A stretch of 64,000 bases of DNA, from the NCBI RefSeq assembly GCF_014280875.1, contig NZ_JACLAL010000002.1, forward strand, positions 558,001-622,000, given 5' to 3'. The notes under the pieces were generated by a model. The model was not told where the DNA came from. It saw only the letters and a program-made list of their open reading frames with translations, and did no database searches. This document shows positions 34,996-43,553 of the stretch, piece by piece. A program made the position numbers and the translations under genes. Positions within the stretch are counted from its first letter, which is position 1. Each line of letters starts with the position of its first letter. The stretch is from Paenirhizobium daejeonense. GTDB taxonomy: Bacteria; Pseudomonadota; Alphaproteobacteria; Rhizobiales; Rhizobiaceae.

Positions 34996-35578
34996 AAAAA
35001 CCGATCTCTATCTGCGGGCGTTCGGTATGAGCGGGGCCCAAATTTCGTCTGAAATGCGGAAGATTGAGCGCGAAAAGGGAGTAACCCTGAGGGCGACAAA
35101 AGAGGCAAGGAAGGCTAGAAAGCACGAGGATTATGCGAATTTCGAGCAATCCATTCGAGACGATGCGTCCTGGATGTCTGAGTATTACGAGATCTTCTAC
35201 TGCCTGGAAGTTTCAATCAGAAAACTCATAAATGATACTCTTACGGAGGCAGAGGGCGCGGATTGGTGGAACACCGACCGAGTAGCGGTCGGCATCAAGA
35301 ATGAGGTTCAAGCCATAAAGAATAAGGAAGAGCAGGCTGCCATAACGCTGCGATCCGATAACCCAATCGATTACACGACGTTCGGACAGTTATCACAGAT
35401 AATTACTGATAATTTTGATCTTTTTGTTCCAATTATTTCATCAAAGGGTGCAGTAAGTCGGGTACTCAACCAACTAAACTTGTTACGAGGGCCGATAGCT
35501 CACTGCTGTCCGCTTGCCGCGGATGAACGCGACCGGCTAAAGCTGGCTGTTAGAGATTGGTTCCGTCTGCTAAGCTGA
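34988..35578 (+). CDS. Swt1-type HEPN domain protein, candidate ribonuclease
   Basis: A 196-residue protein. The first ~55 residues are highly charged and helical. Residues ~60-195 form a HEPN domain of the Swt1 type: EIFYCLEVSIRKLINDTL in the first helix and LLRGPIAHC near the end, where R167-x4-H172 is the catalytic R-x4-6-H motif of HEPN ribonucleases. It therefore looks active. It is coupled to the DUF5343 gene and shares its low GC. HEPN proteins act as toxins in toxin-antitoxin and phage-defence systems; that role here is inference. Confidence 0.82.
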   Translation: MTEKTDLYLRAFGMSGAQISSEMRKIEREKGVTLRATKEARKARKHEDYANFEQSIRDDASWMSEYYEIFYCLEVSIRKLINDTLTEAEGADWWNTDRVAVGIKNEVQAIKNKEEQAAITLRSDNPIDYTTFGQLSQIITDNFDLFVPIISSKGAVSRVLNQLNLLRGPIAHCCPLAADERDRLKLAVRDWFRLLS

Positions 35579-35655
35579 GTGTTGCGGGGAAGTCGGAAGT
35601 ACAGGCAGCAGCGACGAGAAAGTGGTCAGTTATCGCGATCGCGCTAGATAGCTTT

Positions 35656-36040
35656 TCATCGCGCCTCGCTCACCCCCATCACCCCAACCCCAAACACCCG
35701 AAAATGCCGTAGATTCCGCGTTACCACGGTCAGCCGTGATATACCGCCGTCCCGGCAATCATCGCATCCGACGCACCCGGCCTCGCGCTGTCCGCGATGG
35801 CCTTCGCTTCGAGAACTCCCAAAACCCTCACCACCTCAGCGTCCACTGGGAGAATGAAACTCCCGAGTCGTGTCACGGAGCGTTCGCAACCAACCCTCAA
35901 GGGCGCGCGCCTTCCGCGTCACCGCTTTGGCATCGAGAAGGCGGATGCCCTTTTCGATCTCATGGATCGAAACAGCCGAAAGATGCATACGACCCAAACA
36001 CTCCAGGGCCTCGGCCCATGGCACGCCCCACTTCCAAACC
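35656..36040 (-). pseudogene. Broken VapC-like PIN-domain toxin gene
   Basis: Translating three frames in turn on the minus strand rebuilds a PIN protein: LHLSAVSIHEIEKGIRLL-type sequence (MHLSAVSIHEIEKGIRLL), then LPVDAEVVRVLGVLEAKAIA with ASDAMIAGTAVYHG, then LTVVTRNLRHFRVFGV. Frameshifts occur near 35843 and 35735. The N-terminal D-T-N motif is missing, and the reading frame runs straight out of the clpP terminator, so the 5' end was lost. It is a decayed type II toxin with no antitoxin beside it. Confidence 0.75.
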
Positions 36041-36070
36041 AAAAACCCCGCCGGATCGCTCCGGCGGGGG
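36041..36070 (-). terminator. Rho-independent terminator of clpP
   Basis: On the minus strand CCCCGCCGG/CCGGCGGGG around AGCGAT, followed by five T. It is almost identical to the terminator at 34061-34090 on the other strand. Confidence 0.9.
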
Positions 36071-36097
36071 TCTCCATAAACTTCAGACCGAAAGCGA

Positions 36098-36682
36098 TCA
36101 GCCGATGTCGGACTGGCTTTCGATGATCCTGCCGGCGAGACCGTAGGCAACGGCTTCTTCAGCCGACAGCCAGTAGTCACGGTCGATATCCTTGGCGATC
36201 TTCTCTTCTGTCTGGCCGGTGGCCTTGGAATAGATCTTGATCAGGCGCTGGTTCATCTTGATGATTTCGCGGGCCTGGATCTCGATATCGGATGCCATAC
36301 CGCGGGTGCCGCCAGAGGGCTGGTGCATCAGGAAGCGCGTGTTCGGCAGGCAAAGGCGCTGTTCCTTCGGAACCGACACGAAGATCAGCGAACCGGCGGA
36401 CGCAGCCCAGCCCGTCGCAATGATCCACACCTTCGGCTTGATGAACTTGATCATGTCGTGGATCGCGTCACCCGATTCCACATGACCGCCCGGCGAGCTG
36501 ACGTAGACGCGAATGTCTTCGTCGCTGGCAGCAGCCAAAGCCACGAGCTGGGTGCAGACCTTCTGCGCCAGTTCCTGTGTGATCCCGCCAAAAATGAAGA
36601 TCGAACGCGACTTGAAAAGATTCGCTTCCGTTTCCTTGCCGAGCGGCAGTTCCTTGCTCTTGTCGTCTTCGTCTTCGTTCAT
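36098..36682 (-). CDS. clpP: ATP-dependent Clp protease proteolytic subunit (ClpP paralogue)
   Basis: A 194-residue ClpP with the catalytic Ser in GWAASAG (residue 95), His120 in MHQPSGG and Asp169 in [11 protein letters not shown]. It assembles into a tetradecameric chamber with ClpA or ClpX in the cytoplasm. The acidic N-terminus ([13 protein letters not shown]) is typical of the secondary ClpP isoforms of rhizobia rather than the canonical one beside clpX; no Clp ATPase gene is nearby. ATG 36682 has GGAG nine bases upstream, while the upstream in-frame starts lack a good site. Confidence 0.92.
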   Translation of the reverse strand: MNEDEDDKSKELPLGKETEANLFKSRSIFIFGGITQELAQKVCTQLVALAAASDEDIRVYVSSPGGHVESGDAIHDMIKFIKPKVWIIATGWAASAGSLIFVSVPKEQRLCLPNTRFLMHQPSGGTRGMASDIEIQAREIIKMNQRLIKIYSKATGQTEEKIAKDIDRDYWLSAEEAVAYGLAGRIIESQSDIG

Positions 36683-36853
36683 ACGGATCATCTCCACTTG
36701 GGCTTCGTTCTCCCGCACATAGTGCGACTCATGTCCTAAAACAATGCGGGAAAAAGACAAGGCACGGAACCGGTGAACAGCCCGTTAGCGCCGTGCCCCA
36801 CAGGCTTCGGCGCAAAACGCATTCGCCACACCTATCATGCTTAAGTTTGGACC

Positions 36854-37285
36854 CTAACGCGAGATGCGCGTCGACAGGATGATGGAGGATAGCGTCCGCT
36901 CGACACCGGCGAGTTCGCCGATGCGGTCGATCAGCCGGTCGAGTTCCGCAATGGACGGAGAGGCGATGATGGCGATCAGGTCATAGGAACCGTTGACCGA
37001 ATGCAGCGCCGTCACCTCGCGGATCGCCGCAAGCTCGTTGGTAACGGCCGAAAGCGACTTCGGTGCGATAGTAATCAGCACATGCGCCCGGATCAGGTCC
37101 CGGACATAGCTGTCCGACAGCCTGACCCCGTAGCCGGTGATGACCTGCCCTTCCTCCAGCCGTTCCAGCCGCGCCTGCACCGTGGTGCGCGACAACCCCA
37201 GTCGCCGCGCGAGGGTAGCGACCGGCATGCGGGCATTCTCCCCGAGCAGGGAAATCAGTTCGCGGTCCTTGTCGGTCAGTTGCAT
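36854..37285 (-). CDS. Lrp/AsnC-family transcriptional regulator
   Basis: A 143-residue regulator with an N-terminal winged helix (LTDKDRELISLLGENARMPV, then ARRLGLSRTTVQARLERLE) and a C-terminal RAM ligand domain (ITIAPKSLSAVTNELAAIRE onward). It diverges from the saccharopine-dehydrogenase-like gene at 37409 and most likely controls that gene in response to lysine or a related amino acid. ATG 37285 fits the conserved MQLTDKD start; the upstream TTG is less likely. Confidence 0.9.
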   Translation of the reverse strand: MQLTDKDRELISLLGENARMPVATLARRLGLSRTTVQARLERLEEGQVITGYGVRLSDSYVRDLIRAHVLITIAPKSLSAVTNELAAIREVTALHSVNGSYDLIAIIASPSIAELDRLIDRIGELAGVERTLSSIILSTRISR

Positions 37286-37408
37286 TGTGACAAATCCATT
37301 CGGCAATTAGACCATTTTCATACCACGAATAGCGCTTTTCGCCACTATGAATCGACCAGACACCACGGCATCCTGTTCACATCTGACAAATTTCAAGAGG
37401 GTCATATT

Positions 37409-38512
37409 ATGAAAGATATCGTGGTCATGGGTGCGGGCAAGATCGGTGGAGCGATCGCCCTGATGCTGGCGGCAAGCGGCGATTACCGCGTTACCGTCGC
37501 TGACAGGAGCGAAGCGCAGCTGGCCGCCATCGAAGCCCATCCGGCGATCACGACCGCCGTCGTCGACATTGCCGACGCCGCCGCGCTGGACGCGCTGCTC
37601 AAGGGCCGTTTCGCAGTTCTCTCGGCCGCCCCGTTCCACCTGACGGGCGCAATCGCCGAAGCCGCCGCCCGCACCGGCACGCATTATCTCGACCTCACCG
37701 AAGACGTCGCCACCACCCGCAAGGTGGAAGCCCTGTCTGCCGGCGCAAACAGCGCTTTCATTCCCCAGTGCGGCCTCGCTCCGGGCTTCATCTCCATTGT
37801 TGCTCATGATCTGGCAAAGAATTTCGACAGCCTCGACAGCGTTCGCATGCGCGTCGGCGCGCTGCCGCAGTACCCGTCCAACGCTCTCAACTACAATCTG
37901 ACCTGGAGCACCGATGGCCTGATCAACGAATACATCGAGCCCTGCGAAGCCATCGTCGAAGGTCGCCTCATCACTGTTCCGGCCATGGAAGAACGCGAGG
38001 AATTCTCCCTTGACGGCGTGACCTACGAAGCTTTCAACACGTCGGGCGGCCTCGGCACGCTGTGCAAGACGCTGGAAGGCCGGGTGCGCACGATGAACTA
38101 CCGCACCATCCGCTATCCGGGCCACCAGGCCATCGTGAAGGCGCTGCTGAACGACCTGAACCTCAAGAACCGTCGCGATGTGCTGAAGGACCTGTTCGAA
38201 AACGCCCTGCCCGCAACCATGCAGGACGTCGTCGTTGTCTTCGTCACCGTCTGCGGCACGAAGAACGGCCGCTTCATGCAGGAAACCTATGCCAACAAGG
38301 TCTATTCCGGCGTTATCGGCGGTCGCTTGATGAGCGCCATCCAGATCACCACCGCCGCCGGCATCTGCACGGTCCTCGACCTGCTCGCCGATGGCAAGCT
38401 GCCGGCCAAGGGCTTCGTTCGTCAGGAAGAAATCGCCTTCTCCGATTTCCTCGCGAACCGCTTCGGCCACGTCTACGACCCGGAAGCCACCAAGCTGGCG
38501 CGGGTCGGCTGA
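37409..38512 (+). CDS. Saccharopine dehydrogenase family protein
   Basis: A 367-residue enzyme with an N-terminal NAD(P)-binding motif VVMGAGKIGGAIALMLAASG and the LYS9-like central part (IPQCGLAPGFISIVAHDL, then FNTSGGLGTLCKTLEGRV). Family members split saccharopine to glutamate and alpha-aminoadipate semialdehyde in lysine breakdown; related enzymes are lysine dehydrogenases. ATG 37409 has AAGAGGG ahead. It is divergent from an Lrp regulator, the usual arrangement for amino-acid catabolic genes. Confidence 0.87.
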   Translation: MKDIVVMGAGKIGGAIALMLAASGDYRVTVADRSEAQLAAIEAHPAITTAVVDIADAAALDALLKGRFAVLSAAPFHLTGAIAEAAARTGTHYLDLTEDVATTRKVEALSAGANSAFIPQCGLAPGFISIVAHDLAKNFDSLDSVRMRVGALPQYPSNALNYNLTWSTDGLINEYIEPCEAIVEGRLITVPAMEEREEFSLDGVTYEAFNTSGGLGTLCKTLEGRVRTMNYRTIRYPGHQAIVKALLNDLNLKNRRDVLKDLFENALPATMQDVVVVFVTVCGTKNGRFMQETYANKVYSGVIGGRLMSAIQITTAAGICTVLDLLADGKLPAKGFVRQEEIAFSDFLANRFGHVYDPEATKLARVG

Positions 38513-38609
38513 TCGATTAAACCGAAGTTCTCCGTGCCGCTGGCGCGGAAGATTGAAAACGTATTGACCTTCTCTGCGGGGAGAAGGGTGGGCTGAAAAA
38601 GCCCGTGAT

Positions 38610-38647
38610 GGGGCGGAGTGACCGGCATAACGACCGGCCTCCGCCCC
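38610..38647. terminator. Hairpin between convergent genes
   Basis: GGGGCGGAG (38610-38618) pairs with CTCCGCCCC (38639-38647). A second small hairpin, GGGCT/AGCCC, sits just before at 38590-38604. It probably ends the dehydrogenase transcript and the opposing acyl-CoA dehydrogenase transcript; the T-runs are weak. Confidence 0.5.
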
Positions 38648-38665
38648 AGCTTTATCGGCTATACG

Positions 38666-39835
38666 TCAAAAGATCCGGTCGACCTGTTGGCCGAGCGCCA
38701 TCGCGCCTGCGTAGCGAGCCTGCGACCCCGTCTGCAGCGGATGGAACCGGGCACCCTGCACGTCGCGGAAACGCCGTTCCAGCCCGTTTGCCCGGTAGAA
38801 GGATGCCCCGCCGGCAAGCTCCATCGCAAGTTCCGTCGCCTTGATCGCGTATTGCGCCACCAGCGAGCGGCCAATCATGATCTCGTTCACCGTATCGGCA
38901 GATGGCGCGTTCCGATCGACGACATCCAGCATGAAACGATGCGCGATCTGCGCAGCCCTCAGTGCTGTGTCGACCTGGCCGGCAAGTTCGGTGACGCAAT
39001 CACTCTGCGGCCGTTTCCTTGCCATGTCCATTGCGATATCCCGCGCGCTTTCGGCAACGCCAAGATAGACGGCGTAGATCAGCGGAAAAGCGATGGTGGA
39101 GATGATCTGGAAGACCGGATGCCACTCTCCCGCCTTGCGGGAAAACGCGACGTTGGCATCGGGGATGAACAGGTTCTCGATGGAGACGTCATTCGATCCC
39201 GTGCCGCGCATGCCGAGGCTGCGCCATGTGTTCTCGATCTTGACTTCCGGCGCCTTCATCGGCGCGCCGAAATGGATGACGGAACGCGACCCGTCCTCCG
39301 CCTCGTGGATCGCCCCGGTCATCAATACCGCACCAGCCTCGGCACCGGAGGTGAACACCTTGCGTGCCGTGACACGGTATCCGCCCTCGACCCGCTCAGC
39401 CCGCCCCGAACCGCCGATCCAGTCGGAACCGCCGCTGGAGAGCAGGATCAAGCGTTCCGCCGCCACCCGCCGCAGAAGCGGCTCGACCACGGAAACCTTC
39501 TGATGACGCCAGCGCCAAGCCGGGATCGCCACCTGATGGGTGTGCATGGAAAAGGCGAGAGCTGTCGAACCGCAGGAATGCGCGAGGATGCGCAACATAT
39601 CCGCAAGTTCCCGAACCTCGGCTCCACGTCCTCCCAGTTCAACCGGCACACCGGCCTCGACCAGTCCGGCCTCCTTGAGAAGCGCATAGTTCTCGCCGAC
39701 GAAGCGGTCGTTCTCATCATGTGAGGCCGCGCGCTCCGCCAGAACCGGCGCAAGCCGCCGCGCAATCTCGGTAATGCTCATTTCAGTGTCGGTGCCGGCG
39801 TCTCTCGCCGATACCGTTTCAGCCATGCCGTGCAT
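38666..39835 (-). CDS. Acyl-CoA dehydrogenase family protein
   Basis: A 389-residue flavoprotein of the acyl-CoA dehydrogenase fold. FAD- and substrate-binding regions are visible in GGRGAEVRELADMLRILAHS, LLSSGGSDWIGGSGRAERVE, SLGMRGTGSNDVSIENLFIP and the C-terminal helical domain (AMELAGGASFYRANGLERRF). The usual catalytic Glu cannot be placed with certainty, so it may be a monooxygenase-like member (DszC/SfnC type). ATG 39835 has GGAGG nine bases upstream. It is divergent from an HxlR regulator that may control it. Confidence 0.88.
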   Translation of the reverse strand: MHGMAETVSARDAGTDTEMSITEIARRLAPVLAERAASHDENDRFVGENYALLKEAGLVEAGVPVELGGRGAEVRELADMLRILAHSCGSTALAFSMHTHQVAIPAWRWRHQKVSVVEPLLRRVAAERLILLSSGGSDWIGGSGRAERVEGGYRVTARKVFTSGAEAGAVLMTGAIHEAEDGSRSVIHFGAPMKAPEVKIENTWRSLGMRGTGSNDVSIENLFIPDANVAFSRKAGEWHPVFQIISTIAFPLIYAVYLGVAESARDIAMDMARKRPQSDCVTELAGQVDTALRAAQIAHRFMLDVVDRNAPSADTVNEIMIGRSLVAQYAIKATELAMELAGGASFYRANGLERRFRDVQGARFHPLQTGSQARYAGAMALGQQVDRIF

Positions 39836-40014
39836 GTCTCTTTCCTCCCATTGACTTGCAACGATGAGGAGTCTGCGCGCCCTGCCCGGCTTTATCCAGT
39901 TCAGGAAATGTACCTCCTCGATTTCCCTGAAGGGCCGCCGGAGAACCCGGATGATTGGCAGCAGCGCCGTTTTTGATTATTGTGATCCATGGCACGACCA
40001 CAGGAGGGCCCCAC

Positions 40015-40707
40015 ATGAACGATCATGGCGGGTATGGGCAGTTCTGCCCGGTGTCGATGGCTTCGGAAATTCTCTGTTCCCGCTGGATGACACTCGTCGT
40101 CCGCGAACTTCTGTGCGGATCGACTCATTTCAACGAGTTGCGAAAGGGTGTGCCGAAAATGTCCCCGACCCTGCTCTCCAAGCGGCTGAAGGAGCTGGAA
40201 CAGGCAGGTGTCATCGTCATCGACCGCCTGCCCAACGGCACCACGGAATACCGCCTTTCAGCATCGGGCGAGGAATTACGCCCCCTTATCATGGGTCTCG
40301 GCATATGGGCGCAGCGATGGATCGAATCCCGGCTCTCCCTGAAGAACCTCGACCCGTCGCTGCTGATGTGGGACATGCGCCGCAATCTGGACCTGAGCCA
40401 CCTGCCCCGCCGCCGCTGCACGATACAGTTTCTGTACCCTGAGCTTACGGCCACCCAGAAAAGCTGGTGGCTGCTCATCGAAAACGGCGCGACCGATGTC
40501 TGCAATTTCGATCCGGGTTACGAACTCGACCTGCTCGTGAGAAGTTCTCTGCGCTCGATGACAGCCATATGGATGGGCCTGACCACCGTTCGCCGGGAAA
40601 CCGAAAACGGCGATCTCAGCATCGAGGGCGACCCCTCCATCGCCCGCAACATGCAGGACTGGCTTGGCCTCAGCAAATTCGCCCCGGTTGCGCGGATGGT
40701 GCAGTAG
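40015..40707 (+). CDS. HxlR-family transcriptional regulator
   Basis: A 230-residue regulator. The first ~105 residues form an HxlR winged helix: SRWMTLVVRELLCGSTHFNE, FNELRKGVPKMSPTLLSKRL and AGVIVIDRLPNGTTEYRLSA. The additional C-terminal ~120 residues resemble an SCP2-like or ligand-binding extension seen in long HxlR proteins. ATG 40015 has AGGAGGG directly upstream. It diverges from the acyl-CoA dehydrogenase and probably senses its substrate or a stress signal. Confidence 0.9.
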   Translation: MNDHGGYGQFCPVSMASEILCSRWMTLVVRELLCGSTHFNELRKGVPKMSPTLLSKRLKELEQAGVIVIDRLPNGTTEYRLSASGEELRPLIMGLGIWAQRWIESRLSLKNLDPSLLMWDMRRNLDLSHLPRRRCTIQFLYPELTATQKSWWLLIENGATDVCNFDPGYELDLLVRSSLRSMTAIWMGLTTVRRETENGDLSIEGDPSIARNMQDWLGLSKFAPVARMVQ

Positions 40708-40805
40708 GTTCGCCCCACTTGCGTCCCATAAGAAGAGAAAACCCGCCGGCCTTTCAGCCGACAGGTCATAAATGCATTCCGCCTTTGCAATCCGACCCTT
40801 GAGCC

Positions 40806-43373
40806 TTAGCTGCGCGGCTTCAGGTTTTCGGGGTCGTAGAGCGGCTTGTAGCCGACGGCGACGACTTCGACCGGATAGGTCTCGCAGAAGTATTCGACGT
40901 TCAGCTTGCGGCCGACCTGGCAGTATTCCTGCGGCAGATAGGCGAGCGCAATGTTCTTGCCGATGGTGGGGCCATAGGCAACCGAGGTCGTGTAGGAGAT
41001 GCGGCCGAGGCTGTCGACCAGCGTCTTGCCCGTTGCCGGATCGATAACCGGCATTGCGCCGACCGGATAACGCTTCACGCCGTTGGCATCGGTGTTCTCC
41101 GTCATCACCAGCGTGCAGAGCATGGCCGGCTGCTGTGCCCGGGCCTTGTACTCCAGATGCTTGGCCTTGCCGCGGAAATCGGCCTCCTTGACCTTCGGAC
41201 GGGCAAGATCGGCTTCGATCAGGTTGTACTGGGTCGTAAGGTCGGCATTCTGCAGGCGCAGGCTCTTTTCCATGCGGCGCGAGTTGGCATAGGTCTCGAC
41301 GCCGAAGGCCATCACGCCGGTGGCGCGCAGTGCGTCCCAGACGGCGAGGCCGTCCTCGTACTTCATGTGCAATTCCCAGCCCTGCTCGCCGACATAGGAG
41401 ATGCGGAATGCAGAGACGGACTTGCCGGCGATCTCGATCGGTTTGATGGCGGCGAAGGGGAAGTTCTCCACATCGAGGCCAGCCGGATCGGCAACCACCT
41501 TCTTCAGCGTCTCGCGGGCATTCGGACCCCAGATGCCGATGGTGATGAACTTTTCCGACACGTCGGTGATGGTGACATCGAGGCCGCGATCCTCGGCCAC
41601 GCGCTTCATATAGTGGAAGTCACGCGGGCCGGCATCGGCACCGTTCACCAGACGGCAGCGGTCCGCCATGCGGAACACGGTGAAGTCAGCGCGCACCATG
41701 CCCTCGTCGTCGAGGAAGTGGGTATAGATGCCCTTGCCGATATTGGCGTCGCCACCGACCTTGGCTGCGCAAAGCCATTCCAGCAGCTCGACATGGTCAG
41801 GACCTTCAATGTCCACCATGTGGAAATGCGAGAGGTTGACGATGCCGCAATCGTCGCTCATGGCGAGATGTTCGGCGTTGGAAACGCGCCAGAAGTGACG
41901 GTTGTCCCACTCGGCCTCGCGAACCGGCACCTTGTCGCCGTACTTCTCCAGGAGATGTTCATTGGCCTTGTAGCCATGGGCGCGTTCCCAGCCGCCGAGC
42001 TCCATGAAGTAGCCGCCAAGTTCGACTTCGCGCTCATAGAAGGGCGAGCGTTTGATGTTGCGGCCGGTGGCATAGGGTTCGCGCGGGTGAACGGCGGGGA
42101 AGTAGATCTTGCAGGCAGCCTCGGAGCAACGGCCGAGGATGAAGTCTTCCTGCATCTGGTGCGGATAGAAACGGGCGAAATCGATCGAGGAATGGTCGAC
42201 TTCGGTGCGGCCGTCGGTGATCCAGTCGGCCAGAAGCTTGCCGTAGCCCGGAGCGTCCTTGACCCAGATGCCGACGCAGTACCAGAGACCGCGCACCTTC
42301 TGGCTCTCGCCGCAGGAAGCGCCACCGGCGGCGGATACCTGCAGCAGGCCGTTGAACGAATGGCTCTCGTTGTAACCGAGTTCGCCGAGGATCGGCGTAA
42401 GCTCGATGGCCCGCTCCAGGCCTTCCATCAGGCCGTCTGCCTCGAGATCGAGGTCACGCTGCGAAGGCGACAGGCGGGCCTGTTCCTTCTCGAGCAGATC
42501 ACGCGGATGGCACATGCGCGGGTTTTCGGTGTTGTAGTAACCCCATTCGAGCTGGCCGCCCTCGGTGGTCTTCGGGTCGCCCGTATCGCGCATGTAGGCG
42601 GAGTTGCCCTGATCGCGCAGCAGCGGATAGCCGATTTCCTTGCCGGTGCCTTCGAACTCGTTGAACGGACCGAAGAAGGTGAGCGCGTGGTCGACCGGCA
42701 TGACCGGCAGGTCTTCACCGACCATGCCCGCGATCATGCGGCCCCACAAGCCGGCGCAGACGATGACGTGATCCGCCATGATCGTGCCGCGATGGGTGAC
42801 GACGCCCTTGATGCGGCCATTCTCGACGATCAGCGACTGTGCCGGCGTATTGCCGAACATCTGCAGCTTGCCGGACTTTTCGGCGGCATCGACCAGCTTG
42901 CCGGCAACCGTCTGCGAACGCGGAATGACGAGGCCTGCATCCGGGTCCCAAAGCCCGCCTGCGACCACCTCTTCCTCGACCAGCGGGAACTTTTCCTTGA
43001 CTTCCTTGGCACTGATGATGCTGGCGCGCGTACCGAAGGCCTTGCCGGAGGTCACCTTGCGCTTGACCTCTTCCATCCACTTGTCGTCGCCGGCCCGAAC
43101 CACTTCAATACCGCCGATGCGGGCGTAATGGCCCATCTTCTCGTAGAATTCGAGCGAGTAGAGCGAGGTCCAGACCGACAGGAAGTCGTGGCTGGTCATG
43201 AAACAGAAGTCGGAGGCATGCGCCGTGGAACCGATATCGGTTGGAATACCCGACTTGTCGATGCCGACGATGTCGTCCCAGCCGCGTTCGATAAGGTGAT
43301 GGGCGACTGACGCGCCCACGATACCGCCCAGCCCGATGATGACGACTTTAGCCTTTGTCGGAAACTCTGCCAT
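40806..43373 (-). CDS. FAD-dependent oxidoreductase fused to GcvT-like domain (dimethylglycine/sarcosine dehydrogenase type)
   Basis: An 855-residue protein. Residues ~8-390 form a DAO-type FAD domain (KVVIIGLGGIVGASVAHHLI at the start); residues ~430-850 match the GcvT aminomethyltransferase and its C-terminal domain (YVGEQGWELHMKYEDGLAVW, NADLTTQYNLIEADL). Enzymes of this architecture oxidatively demethylate N-methyl amino acids such as dimethylglycine or sarcosine and pass the one-carbon unit to tetrahydrofolate. The substrate here is not certain. It is transcribed alone; no betaine genes are adjacent. Confidence 0.88.
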   Translation of the reverse strand: MAEFPTKAKVVIIGLGGIVGASVAHHLIERGWDDIVGIDKSGIPTDIGSTAHASDFCFMTSHDFLSVWTSLYSLEFYEKMGHYARIGGIEVVRAGDDKWMEEVKRKVTSGKAFGTRASIISAKEVKEKFPLVEEEVVAGGLWDPDAGLVIPRSQTVAGKLVDAAEKSGKLQMFGNTPAQSLIVENGRIKGVVTHRGTIMADHVIVCAGLWGRMIAGMVGEDLPVMPVDHALTFFGPFNEFEGTGKEIGYPLLRDQGNSAYMRDTGDPKTTEGGQLEWGYYNTENPRMCHPRDLLEKEQARLSPSQRDLDLEADGLMEGLERAIELTPILGELGYNESHSFNGLLQVSAAGGASCGESQKVRGLWYCVGIWVKDAPGYGKLLADWITDGRTEVDHSSIDFARFYPHQMQEDFILGRCSEAACKIYFPAVHPREPYATGRNIKRSPFYEREVELGGYFMELGGWERAHGYKANEHLLEKYGDKVPVREAEWDNRHFWRVSNAEHLAMSDDCGIVNLSHFHMVDIEGPDHVELLEWLCAAKVGGDANIGKGIYTHFLDDEGMVRADFTVFRMADRCRLVNGADAGPRDFHYMKRVAEDRGLDVTITDVSEKFITIGIWGPNARETLKKVVADPAGLDVENFPFAAIKPIEIAGKSVSAFRISYVGEQGWELHMKYEDGLAVWDALRATGVMAFGVETYANSRRMEKSLRLQNADLTTQYNLIEADLARPKVKEADFRGKAKHLEYKARAQQPAMLCTLVMTENTDANGVKRYPVGAMPVIDPATGKTLVDSLGRISYTTSVAYGPTIGKNIALAYLPQEYCQVGRKLNVEYFCETYPVEVVAVGYKPLYDPENLKPRS

Positions 43374-43553
43374 AGGAACAAACCCTGATTGATGATTTGC
43401 GCCGATCTTAGGGTTTCCGGAAGCGTCATCGCGTCCTTAATGCGACATTCTACAAATACTGCACGACCAGTTTCCGACGCGAAATCGGTCCGCCAGCGGC
43501 ACAGCTCGAACGTCGGATGTCGGAGGATCGACAGCGAGGGAACGCCTCGGGCG

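Noticed and set aside
41157..43310. A 717-codon open frame opposite the FAD/GcvT enzyme
   Set aside because: Antisense shadow; no recognisable domain, while the other strand encodes a full-length enzyme.
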